In this document: piece after piece, positions 10,677 through 19,675 of the stretch | How the letters are laid out: each line of letters opens with the position of its first letter | How positions within the stretch are numbered: position 1 is the first letter of the stretch | NCBI GenBank assembly: GCA_039583875.1 | Contig: CM077160.1 | Location: 114,905,314 to 114,969,313, forward strand | Length of the DNA stretch: 64,000 nucleotides | Direction: 5' to 3' | DNA from: Platanthera guangdongensis | Lineage: Eukaryota; Streptophyta; Magnoliopsida; Asparagales; Orchidaceae | The notes under the pieces: model-generated | Databases searched by the model: none | Told to the model about the DNA's origin: nothing | The model's input: only the letters and a program-made list of their open reading frames with translations | Program-made: the position numbers and the translations under genes

Positions 10677-10772
10677 ACGAGGTTGCCCTAACCTCGGAAA
10701 GACACATCCAACCGCGGCTCGCGATGCTGAGATTCCTTCAAGGGAATCTTGGGTGGGCCTCCCCCATACGGC

Positions 10773-10782
10773 CTATAAATAT
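10773..10782 (+). promoter_or_regulatory. TATA box of antisense gene 1 in element B
   Basis: CTATAAATAT on the plus strand, 47 nt before the ATG at 10829. It drives transcription opposite to element B. The surrounding sequence is GC-rich, so the box stands out. Confidence 0.6.
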
Positions 10783-10828
10783 GAGGAGAAAGCCTTCATT
10801 CGGAACTCTTTTGTCATCTTCTTTCGGA

Positions 10829-11651
10829 ATGTCTCATAGTCAGAGTTTCTGCGAGCGTCTTGCGATTGTGCGAAGGCGAAACAAAGCCCACACGGATGCC
10901 CTTTTTCCAGATCTGGGGCGTACTCCCCCCGCAGCCTCTCCGCCCTCTCGCATAAAGAAGGCGAAAGCGGTCTGCGCCCCTCTCTCGGCGGGCGCAACTC
11001 CTTCTGCCGATCCGACAGACAATCCCTTCTCTTCTTTAGGAGGGAAGCAGGTGAACACCTTATCTTTCCCTTTTCTGGTTTCGCCTGTCTGACTATGCTT
11101 TTTCAGGGAAGTCTTGCTGATTCGCCGGTGTCTGCCAATCACCCGGATAATGTAAGTCAAGTTCCTCAGCGCGCAGACGTTCCCAAGGTGGCCTCTCCTC
11201 CTCCCTCACGGGGAGAAAACCTCTCGCGAGTTGTGGGGAACCCTCGAATCCCAAGTAAGATCTCTTCCATTCTCGCCTCTCGGTCGCTTCGCCCTCTTTT
11301 ATCTGGCTTGCGCGGGCTCACTTGGCTTGTGGTCTTTCGCTTACTTTCGCAGGCATCCACTTTGATTCTGATACTGAGGAAGCTCCCGCGTCGCCCCCCC
11401 TCTCGCCTCTCCCTCATCCAAGCAAGATCGAGGACTACCTAGGTGACCCCATGGACCCTTTGGAGTTGAAACGTAGGACTGCCCGGATGTTCCGCAAGTA
11501 TACACACATAATCCGCGAGATGGAGCTCGAGAAGCAAGCCTCCGACCGGCGCATGGAGTGGATGGAATCAGATCACCACCGCCTTTCCGCAATGGTGGAA
11601 GCGGACGGGGTGCTAGACGGTACCTCAGGCTATATTGAACGAGACGGATGA
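10829..11651 (+). CDS. Antisense gene 1 of element B: spliced, coiled-coil protein of unknown function
   Basis: On the strand opposite to gag-pol. ATG at 10829 (MSHSQSFCERLAIVRRR) opens exon 1 (10829-11050). A 56-nt GT-AG intron follows (11051-11106), then exon 2 (11107-11254), a 98-nt GT-AG intron (11255-11352, donor GTAAGA, acceptor TTTCGCAG), and exon 3 to a TGA at 11649-11651. Exon lengths 222, 148 and 299 keep one frame, giving 222 residues with no internal stop. The N-terminal half is basic and Pro/Ser-rich; the C-terminal half (from LKRRTARMFRKY) is charged and helical, likely a coiled coil. I recognise no family. The start follows from the TATA box and the intact frame. Additional antisense ORFs are known from some Tat elements. 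Confidence 0.62.
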
Positions 11652-12137
11652 ACATCTCCGTCTCGCGCGCCGCGGCGTGATCGCCGCTCGCGCCTTTCAT
11701 CTTCCTGGCCGCCCGCCATGCGCGGGGGGTAAGGATGGCCGCTGGCAGTGGGTGCGGAACTAAACTGTCCCCGTCCCGTCTCGCCCTCTCTGGATCTCAC
11801 TTTTATTAATGTCGCTGTTTTATTACCGATATGTTGTAAAAGCTTATTAGGGCGGGTCGCCCTCTCTTGTGGAACGATTTTTGTTTTGACTTTTGGTCAC
11901 GCACGGGGTCGCATCATGCCGTCTTTTCATTATTGCCATGATTAGATATCGCTTTATTATTATTTTATTAATCCTGCAATGATGGCCTGCCTCGAAAGGA
12001 TGTCTGCGGCGCCCCCGCCTCTTGGGTTCTAGAGAGAGATAGATAAGAGAGAGAGAGAGAGAGGGGGAAGGAACGAGGTGCCGGGATGTCCTCTCCTTTC
12101 CCGCCGCCTAACTTTCCCGCCCTTTTCCCTACCCCCC
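11652..12137 (+). other. Spacer between the two antisense genes of element B
   Basis: No coding signal on either strand. It contains AT-rich stretches at 11790-11960 suited to a 3' end of gene 1, and a GA-dinucleotide run at 12028-12062 upstream of the second TATA box. Confidence 0.5.
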
Positions 12138-12146
12138 TATAAATAC
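12138..12146 (+). promoter_or_regulatory. TATA box of antisense gene 2 in element B
   Basis: CTATAAATA on the plus strand, 129 nt before the ATG at 12275, preceded by C-rich sequence and followed by a CT-rich leader. Confidence 0.62.
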
Positions 12147-12947
12147 CTTCAACCGCTACCACTGTCCCTCACTGTTCCAAGCTGTTCTTCTGATCCCTGT
12201 TCCCGTACCTTCTTCATCATCTCACGTCTCTCTCGGGGCATTCCACTCTTTCTTTTGCCGCTTTCTCGTCAATCATGGGAAAGAAGAAGACCGAAGAGGG
12301 CGAGGGGCGCAGTCGCTGCGGGAAACGCTTCGTCGACCATGACTTCCCTCTCGGCAGACTGCCAGAGGAAGTCCACGCTCACTTCGCCCGCGAGTACCTC
12401 TCCGATAGTTATCCGTCTCGCCCGCCCAAAGTGGGCGAATGCATCAACACCTTCTACCCCAACGAGTTGGCTTTCCCGGTCTCGCACTTTGAGGCGGGGC
12501 TGAGGCTTCCCCTCTGGCCGGAGGTTAAATTGGTGCTGAAGTACTTCGGGGTCGTCCCGGCCCAATTTAACCCCAATGCCATCTCCATGTTGATCTCCTT
12601 CGCATGCTACCTGCGGCGAGAGCGCATCGAGTTTAGCCTAACCGCCTTTCGCAAGCTGTTCGTCTACCACGCCAAGGACGACGGCATTTCTTACTTCACA
12701 GGCCAGGGCCTCAAAGTATGCGAGACGCCGAACAAAAACCACCATTGGTTGACGCGGATCGTCTTTATACGCGGGGATCTGGGAGGCATCCCTCTCGCCC
12801 CGGTATCTCCCGCCGAGTGTTATTATGATACCCCCAAGGTGGGGGGTGCCGAGAAAGAGTTCTGCGATTTCTTTGTGGGGAAGAATTTTGAAGTCCAATA
12901 CCTGCGGCGCGACCTGGACTCGCTCCCCGCCGTTTTTCCGGGCGAAG

Positions 12948-13012
12948 GTACGCCTCTATTCCCTTCTGTCCCCGTAAAAGTTTTTCCTCCCGCTGACTGT
13001 TACCTTATCTAG
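12948..13012 (+). other. Intron in antisense gene 2
   Basis: A 65-nt intron, GTACGC...TTATCTAG with a T-rich 3' half. Removing it joins two open stretches in one frame; unspliced, the frame stops at 13010-13012. Confidence 0.65.
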
Positions 13013-13480
13013 GAGAAAGGACCGTTCCCATCCATCCCCCCTACCAGAGAAATCGAGCCCTCGCCTTGGCGAATATGGCGGCAGAGGCAGCGAAAGATAC
13101 GCTGACCCCTGTCGCCAAGAAGAGGCCTGCGGGTGAGGGTGCCTCTCGCCTCAGCCCCATGAAGAAGAAAAAGACTGTGTCCTTCGAGAAGGAAAAGCTG
13201 GCTAAGAGAAGAGAAGAGCTCGCGGGGTCTCTCTCCCCTATCACCCTATCATCTCCCTCGCCTCCACGACGGCCCGTCTCGCCAACCCGCGAGACGGTTT
13301 CTGCAGAACCAGCCGCCCACGGTCGTGCTTAGCCCCCTCAGCTTCCTCCTGGCGAAACTGGCTCGTCCAGCCGCCCGGCCCCCGCCTCGCACCCTAACTA
13401 CAATATGGGGCCCGCGACGGAGGATGGCGCCGGCGAGCCGGTTCTGATATGGGAGCAAGACTCCAACCGAGTGTCGGTGT

Positions 13481-15049
13481 TGAAAGGGGTAACTAGATCA
13501 GATATACTCTAGAGGGGGTGAATAGAGTATATGGTGCTTTTAAAACACAAAGAAAAACTTTTGCAAAGTTTTACAACAATTGTTGTAATGAGTGTAAGCA
13601 GGGAAGCAGAAATAAAACTAATCACAAAACTGAGCTATGCAGAAACTAAGCACAAGAAAATCTAGGCCAGAAACAAAAAGAAGACATGCAGAACTAGATG
13701 ACACAAGGAATTATAGTGGTTCCCCAACCTTGGGTACATCCACTCTTCTACCACCCTAGGTAGGAATCCACTGCAGGATGAGTTGATCAGGTGTCCTGGG
13801 CACCAATGAGCTTTTGATAAGGTGCTCAAAAACCAAATCATATTTTTTGATCAGGTGTCTTGCCACCAATGAGCTTTTGATAAGGTACTCAAAAACCAGA
13901 TTCAAACTTTTGAAGGGAGTTTGAAAAACCCTTTACAGAGTGGGGGTGAGAGAGTGATGGCAGTCTTCTCTTTCTCAATCAACTGAGAAGACTATGTGGA
14001 TTGATGTCAAAGCTCCCCCTGAATCCTTGAAATCCTCAGGAAGAAGAGCTTTGCTGAGGGTGATAGGCCTTCAAAGGTAGAACTCCAGCAAGAGATGATT
14101 TCAGCAATGACTGAAATGTTGAGTGTCTGGAGTCTTGAAATGATGTTGGCCTTGAACACTTTGAGAGCTGAAGAGATCTAAAGATTTTTCAAAGCTTGAT
14201 CTCTCTGATGAGTGTTCTACAGAATTCTTGTTGACAGAATATTTTGAAAAGAAGCTCTGTATTCTGAGTTGTGTATCATCTTCTTGTCAACCTCTTGTTT
14301 GATTCAAAAACATTCTCTATTTTATTCTCTGTGCCAGAATAGAATATCACTCTGTCAAAGATAGTCGTTGGTCTGCATTGATTACAGCCTTAATTGCATA
14401 ATTTCTTCTGAAGGAAAGTCCACTGAATTGTTCCCTGAAAAATCCCTTGAAACTTGCTCCAGAAGTAAATGAAAACGGCTGGTAGATCTTCTGAATTAAA
14501 TGCAGAATAACTTCTATCTGATTTGAATTTGAATCTGAAAGATAACTGAAATCGTCGAACTGAGCTCTGCTATCGTCGAGCTGAGCTCAGCGAACTGGAA
14601 AATGCAAGCAGCAACATAATCGTCGATCTGAGCTCAAAGATCGTCGAATTGAGCTCAGAGATAAGGATCCAGTGTAGAGTCAAAAATCGTCGACCTGAGC
14701 TCACCGATCGTCGAATGGAGTTCGACGATATTGCGAAGTTGAGCTCAGCAATCGTCGAGTGGAGCTCGACGATATTATGAGGTTGAGCTCAGCGATCGTC
14801 GAAAGGAGCTCGACGATCTTTTGAAGTTGAGCTAGACGATCGTCGACCGGAGTTCGACGAATCGTCGTGCTGAGCTCGACGATTAGACTTAGTCTCCAAA
14901 AAATCTTGGTCTTCAGGGCAGCTTTCAATCCTAGGCTTCTAACCCTTAGACTCACTACAAATTGACATATTAAGCTATATAGAAGGTCAAACACAGATTC
15001 CTAGATACATAGTGATCCTGACCCAAATTAGTAATAGGGTGTTCCAACA
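13481..15049 (-). repeat. Solo LTR related to element F, inside antisense gene 2
   Basis: 1569 bp between perfect 5-bp duplications GGTGT (13476-13480 and 15050-15054). Minus-strand ends are TGTTGGAAC and CCCTTTCA. Its features correspond to those of the LTR of F: a start like TGTTGGA..CC with ATTTGGG, a GAGCTC/TCGTCGA repeat block, the conserved motif around GTGGATGTACCCAAG (13711-13744), and the end motif CTATTCACCCCCTCTAGAG. No internal sequence remains, so recombination between the two LTRs of a Sirevirus-type insertion is the simplest origin. Confidence 0.93.
14548..14882 (-). repeat. TCGTCGA/GAGCTC repeat block in the solo LTR
   Basis: About ten to twelve copies of (G)ATCGTCGA followed by GAGCTC-containing spacers, in the U3 part of this minus-strand LTR. 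Confidence 0.8.
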
Positions 15050-15368
15050 GGTGTCCACCCTTCTCCCTTCCTGGAAGGAACAGGACCAACCCACCAGCCA
15101 CGCCTTTTCCCTGGGTTTTGGGCTTTATGGCGGTCTTGGCTCCGAACCTGCTGACAACGAGGCCTCGCGGGACCTTATTCTGAAAAGCGTCCACTCGCAG
15201 TTTCGCTCCCTGGAGCTCGCGCACCGCGTCTCGCGCCATCTTGTCTTCAACAACAGGAAATGGAAAGAGGCGGAGACCGGTCTCGCCGCGGAGCGCGAGA
15301 AGTCTATTGACTTGGAGAAGCGGTTGAATGTTGCTGACAAACTCCTTGCACAGAGCCAGGGTGGCGTG

Positions 15369-15442
15369 GTAAGTTTCCTTATCTTTTCCTTGCCCGCCTC
15401 GCCCTTGCCCCTTATAGTCTCCTACTTTCCCCCCTCCCGCAG
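15369..15442 (+). other. Intron in antisense gene 2, last
   Basis: A 74-nt intron, GTAAGTTTCC...CTCCCGCAG, pyrimidine-rich throughout. Removing it keeps the frame from the Glu/Lys-rich helix into the coiled-coil exon. Confidence 0.65.
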
Positions 15443-15760
15443 GATGCCGAGACGGCGAACAGGATGCGCTCGCGTATCGAGGAGCTGGAGGGGGAAAACA
15501 AGAAGCTGAAAGCCGAGAACCTTCGCCTTCAGAGCAGTGCGACGCCCCCCACGGATCAGTTTCCCGTTTCTTCCCGATATTCCGTGGATGAGGTGGAGGC
15601 CATCTGCCGGGACTCAAACATCAAGACAGTGGAGGTTGTCCTTAAGATGATGAAGGAGCTGGGGGTGGTGCGCGCTGATGCGGAGACGGTGACCGTCCGC
15701 GACCTAGTCCCTCGCTTGTTCGACGAGTCGGACGGCAGCGCCTCCTCTGACAATGAGTAG

Positions 15761-16372
15761 TGCACCATCCCCCGCCATGTCTTCCTTGCGCCCTCTTATT
15801 TTTGTCTAACACTTATGATTCTGGTTCCCTTTCTTAAAAGGAGAGCGAGGTGTCTCTGCCTTATTAACTTTTGTTTAAAACTTTTTATATACTAATGGCC
15901 GCTTCCCCTTCTGGGGTGCTGTGTAATAGTTATTTAGGAGGTACCTTTTTAGATGTTATTTTAATCGCCAGTTTGACCTTCCATCCTCTCGCTTAGCTAC
16001 TAGCCCAAGGGGTAGGGCTATTTTTTGGGATGCTGTTTAATTACTATTGTTATTGCCTTCCATTTCGCTTAAAGACCCGCGCGAGGCATCCTTTATTGCT
16101 TTTTACCCGTCTTGATTACCTCCGTTGGCGCTGCGCCGCGAGATTATCTCGCGCCGAAATTTCTGGGTCCGGCCGTCTCGCCCAGTCGGTTTCGGCCACT
16201 CCAGCCCACTTGATCCTGGGATGAGGAAAACCCTCCCGCCAGTGCGAGACCACCTATGGCGAGTGCCGGCCAGGGACCTTCTTCCTTGACCCAATTCCTG
16301 GTCCTTCTCTGTTTCAGGGACTATCACCCTTTTGATGAATCATGGATTTTTCCCCACGTGAATTCTTACCCT
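15761..16372. other. Non-coding 3' region of element B between gene 2 and the tandem array
   Basis: No ORF with family similarity on either strand. The sequence is T-rich near 15780-16060, suited to a 3' end for antisense gene 2. Confidence 0.5.
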
Positions 16373-17858
16373 TAGACTTGCTCCCCCAAGTGAGTACCGT
16401 CCTTCCAAAACACCCTCAACCACCGAGTGAGCCTACAACCCCGCCAGCTAGTCGGGAGCCTGGTCAGCAGGTCTGCTCGGGGTCTCTTCTCCAAAACACC
16501 ACCAACCGCCGAGTGAGCCTACAGCCCTGCCAGCTAGATGGGAGCCTGGTCAGCGGGTCTGCTCGGGGTCTCCTCTCCGAAACACCACCAACCACCGAGT
16601 GAGCCTACAGCCCTGCCAGCTAGATGGGAGCCTGGTCAGCGGGTCTGCTCGGGGTCTCCTCTCCAAAACACCACCAACCACCGAGTGAGCCTACAGCCCT
16701 GCCAGCTAGATGGGAGCCTGGTCAGCGGGTCTGCTCGGGGTCTCCTCTCCAAAGCACCACCAACCACCGAGTGAGCATACAGCCCTGCCAGCTAGAGGGA
16801 GCCTGGTCAGCGGGTCTGCTCGGGGTCTCCTCTCCAAAACACCACCAACCACCTAGTGAGCCTACAGCCCTGCCAGCTAGATGGGAGCCTGGTCAGCGGG
16901 TCTGCTCGGGGTCTCCTCTCCAAAGCACCACCAACCACCGAGTGAGCCTATAGCCCTGCCAGCTAGATGAGAGCCTGGTCAGCGGGTCTGCTCGGGATCT
17001 CCTCTCCAAAACACCACCAACCACCGAGTGAGCCTACAGCCCTGCCAGCTAGATGAGAGCCTGGTCAGCGGGTCTGCTCGGGGTCTCCTCTCCAAAACAC
17101 CACCAACCACCGAGTGAGCCTACAGCCCTGCTAGCTAGATGAGAGCCTGGTCAGCGGGTCTGCTCGGGGTCTCCTCTCCAAAGCACCACCAACCACCGAG
17201 TGAACCTACAGCCCTGCCAGCTAGATGGGAGCCTGGTCAGCGGGTCTGCTCGGGGTCTCCTCTCCAAAACACCACCAACCACTGAGTGAGCCTACAGCCC
17301 TGCCAGCTAGATGAGAGCCTGGTCAGCGGGTCTGCTCGGGGTCTCCTCTCCAAAGCACCACCAACCACTGAGTGAGCCTATAGCCCTGCCAGCTAGATGG
17401 GAGCCTGGTCAGCGGGTCTGCTCGGGGTCTCCTCTCCAAAACACCACCAACCACCGAGTGAGCCTACAGCCCTGCCAGCTAGATGAGAGCCTGGTCAGCG
17501 GGTCTGCTCGGGGTCTCCTCTCCAAAACACCACCAACCACCGAGTGAGCCTACAGCCCTGCCAGCTAGATGAGAGCCTGGTCAGCGGGTCTGCTCGGGGT
17601 CTCCTCTCCAAAGCACCACCAACCACCGAGTGAGCCTACAGCCCTGCCAGCTAGATGGGAGCCTGGTCAGCGGGTCTGCTCGGGGTCTCCTCTCCAAAAC
17701 ACCACCAACCACTGAGTGAGCCTACAGCCCTGCCAGCTAGATGAGAGCCTGGTCAGCGGGTCTGCTCGGGGTCTCCTCTCCAAAACACCACCAACCACCG
17801 AGTGAGCCTACAGCCCTGCCAGATAGATGGGAGCCTGGTCAGCGGGTCTGCTCGGGGT
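16373..17858. repeat. 86-bp tandem array (about 17 copies) in element B
   Basis: The marker GCCTGGTCAG recurs 17 times from 16459 to 17834 at 86-bp spacing, once at 85. Units are nearly identical; variants (GATGGGAGCC or GATGAGAGCC, CAAAACACC or CAAAGCACC) recur in a patchy order that suggests multi-unit duplication. The array lies just 3' of integrase in element orientation. Apparent plus-strand ORFs here repeat the same 86-bp phase shift and are not genes. Hypervariable 3' regions of Tat elements are a known source of satellite repeats. Confidence 0.95.
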
Positions 17859-17980
17859 TGTTTTTACAAATTATCTCGCCCCTGGTGCCTCACAGAGGTC
17901 ACCCACACTTCCCCCAAAAGATCACATCGGGACGATAAGCATTACATAATAACAATAGAAAGATACGGTGAAGTAGAGCG

Positions 17981-19675
17981 CTACGGGTAAAATCTCTTCA
18001 AATCATCCCCACTCCGAGCTCGCTCGAGAGATACCCCATCCACATTCTGGAGGTGGTACCCTCCTGAATTTAAGACTTCTTTTATTACAAAAGGACCCTC
18101 CCAATTGGGGTTAAGCTTTCCTACAGAGGCTCCTCTACCCGCTGCGTCAACCTTTTTTAGGACCAAATCTCCTTTCGCAAACTGTTTGACCCTTACATGC
18201 TTGTCGAAGTATCTCGCCATCCGGCGCTTGACTTCCTCCTGCCGGACCACTGCTAAATCCCGGAGCTCCTCCACGAGATCCAACGAAAGTCTCTGCTCTT
18301 CTTCGTTCTCTGTTCTCCATCCTTCGGCTCCTTCCCTTGCAACCAGTACTCTTGGTGATGCGACCTCAAACTCGACAGGTATGACGGCCTCTGAGCCATG
18401 AGAGAGCTTAAACGGGGTTTCTCCCGTGGCTGTGTTTGGTGTAGTTCTCAAGGCCCACAGTACTGAAGGTAGTTGCTCCACCCAGCTTCCTCTCAAATTC
18501 TCCACCTTTTTCTTCAACAAATTGACAATGACCTTATTAGCCGCTTCGACCTGTCCGTTACTCCGCGGATGATGAACAGAGGCAAAGCGGAGATCTATCC
18601 CCAAACGAATGCAGAAATCCACGAACTCCCTGCTTGCAAATTGGGGTCCATTATCTGTCACAATGGCTAGGGGCAACCCATGCCGGCAGACGATCTCCCC
18701 CCAAACGAAGTTCTTGACCACCTGCGAGGTTACCTTAGCCAATGCTTTCACTTCCAGCCATTTTGAAAAGTAATCCACCATGACTATCAGGAACTTCCTT
18801 TGGCCACTTGCTTGGGGAAAGGGGCCCACCAGATCTAGCCCCCATATAGCGAATGGCCAGGGAGCTGTGATGGTCCGCAACCTCTGGGCCGGAAGGAGCT
18901 GAAGAGGGGCGAACTCCTGGCACTTTTGACACTTTTTCGCGAATTCCTCCGCATCTCTCCTGAGGGTAGGCCAAAAGTACCCCTGCCTCAGCACCCTCCC
19001 TTCTAAAGTCCGGCTCCCCGAGTGACTTCCACATTCTCCGGAGTGAATCTCTTGCAGAACCCTGGGAACCTCTTCCTCCGACACACACCTGGCCAGCAAA
19101 CCTGTCAAGGTCTTGCGATATAAAACTCCATCCTTCACTAGGTAGTATGCCGATTTGTATCTGGTATGCTTCTTGTCGAGTTCCGTCACGGGTAACTGTC
19201 CTGATGCCAAAAAGGTGATGAAGGGGTCCATCCACGACCTTTGCTGGCATACTTCCATAAGTTCTCCTTCCTCTATGGACGGTCTGAAGAGTTCCGTCAC
19301 TGTTCCCCCGGATCGAGGGCCGTGCTTGGCGAGTTGGTTGGCCTGGGTGCTCTCCTCTCTCGGGACGTGTTGAATTGAGAAACTTCGGAACTGCCCTATG
19401 ACGTCCTTGACCTTTCCCAAATACAGCTGGAGGGCTGGCTCCCTTGCCTCGAACTCCCCTTTGATCTGACCTGCCACCACCATGGAGTCCGTCGAGGCCT
19501 CAATGTCTCGTATGCCCAGCTCCCGGGCTAACCTAAGCCCTACAATGACTGCCTCATATTCCGTCTGGTTGTTGGTGACTGCGAAATGAATCTTCAACGC
19601 TTGCTCAATCTGGGTCCCCTCCGGGCTGGTCAAGACCACTCCCCCCCCCAAAAGAGTTTCTCCCTGACGCTCCAT
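17981..19675 (-). CDS. Second RNase H and integrase of element B
   Basis: A 564-residue open stretch with no stop. It begins just inside the second (archaeal-type) RNase H: NQTEYEA and STDSMVV carry two acidic catalytic residues, and the first (VDGAS) lies upstream across a G-run frameshift at about 19645. Integrase follows: an HHCC zinc domain (EIHSG, GSHSG, CQKCQ), then the core with WGLDLVGPF, TDNGPQF and SNGQVEAANK giving D, D, E, then a GPY/F-like end (WEGPFVIKEV). It terminates at TAG 17981-17983. RNase H would remove primers or RNA; integrase would insert the cDNA. This is the best preserved coding region in B, but upstream lesions separate it from a functional start. Confidence 0.92.
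   Translation of the reverse strand: MERQGETLLGGGVVLTSPEGTQIEQALKIHFAVTNNQTEYEAVIVGLRLARELGIRDIEASTDSMVVAGQIKGEFEAREPALQLYLGKVKDVIGQFRSFSIQHVPREESTQANQLAKHGPRSGGTVTELFRPSIEEGELMEVCQQRSWMDPFITFLASGQLPVTELDKKHTRYKSAYYLVKDGVLYRKTLTGLLARCVSEEEVPRVLQEIHSGECGSHSGSRTLEGRVLRQGYFWPTLRRDAEEFAKKCQKCQEFAPLQLLPAQRLRTITAPWPFAIWGLDLVGPFPQASGQRKFLIVMVDYFSKWLEVKALAKVTSQVVKNFVWGEIVCRHGLPLAIVTDNGPQFASREFVDFCIRLGIDLRFASVHHPRSNGQVEAANKVIVNLLKKKVENLRGSWVEQLPSVLWALRTTPNTATGETPFKLSHGSEAVIPVEFEVASPRVLVAREGAEGWRTENEEEQRLSLDLVEELRDLAVVRQEEVKRRMARYFDKHVRVKQFAKGDLVLKKVDAAGRGASVGKLNPNWEGPFVIKEVLNSGGYHLQNVDGVSLERARSGDDLKRFYP

Larger units (their letters stand above)
12275..15760 (+). pseudogene. Antisense gene 2 of element B: 'gypsy-type transposase' family protein, split by a solo LTR
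   Basis: Plus strand, opposite to gag-pol. Exon 1 (12275-12947) starts MGKKKTEEGEGR. Residues about 60-145 (FEAGLRLPLWPEV, FGVVPAQFNPNAI, FRKLFVYHA) match the 'putative gypsy type transposon' family (Pfam PF04195, Transposase_28), recognised from memory. A 65-nt GT-AG intron (12948-13012) follows and the frame continues (ERTVPIHPPYQRN). An in-frame TAG lies at 13330-13332. A solo LTR (13481-15049) with TSD GGTGT splits the exon, and the frame resumes at 15055. A further intron (15369-15442, donor GTAAGT, acceptor CCGCAG) leads to a coiled coil (RIEELEGENKKLKAENL), ending at TAG 15758-15760. Function is unknown. Apart from the TAG and the LTR insertion the frame is conserved, so it was probably under selection. 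Confidence 0.75.

Noticed and set aside
16373..17858. CRISPR-like regular repeats
   Set aside because: Whole 86-bp units are repeated without unique spacers, inside a plant gypsy element with no cas genes: an ordinary tandem array.
16538..17938. Plus-strand ORFs repeating GAWSAGLLGVSSPKHHQ
   Set aside because: They are frames through the 86-bp array; unit length is not a multiple of three, so the frame cycles, and variants are not codon-biased.
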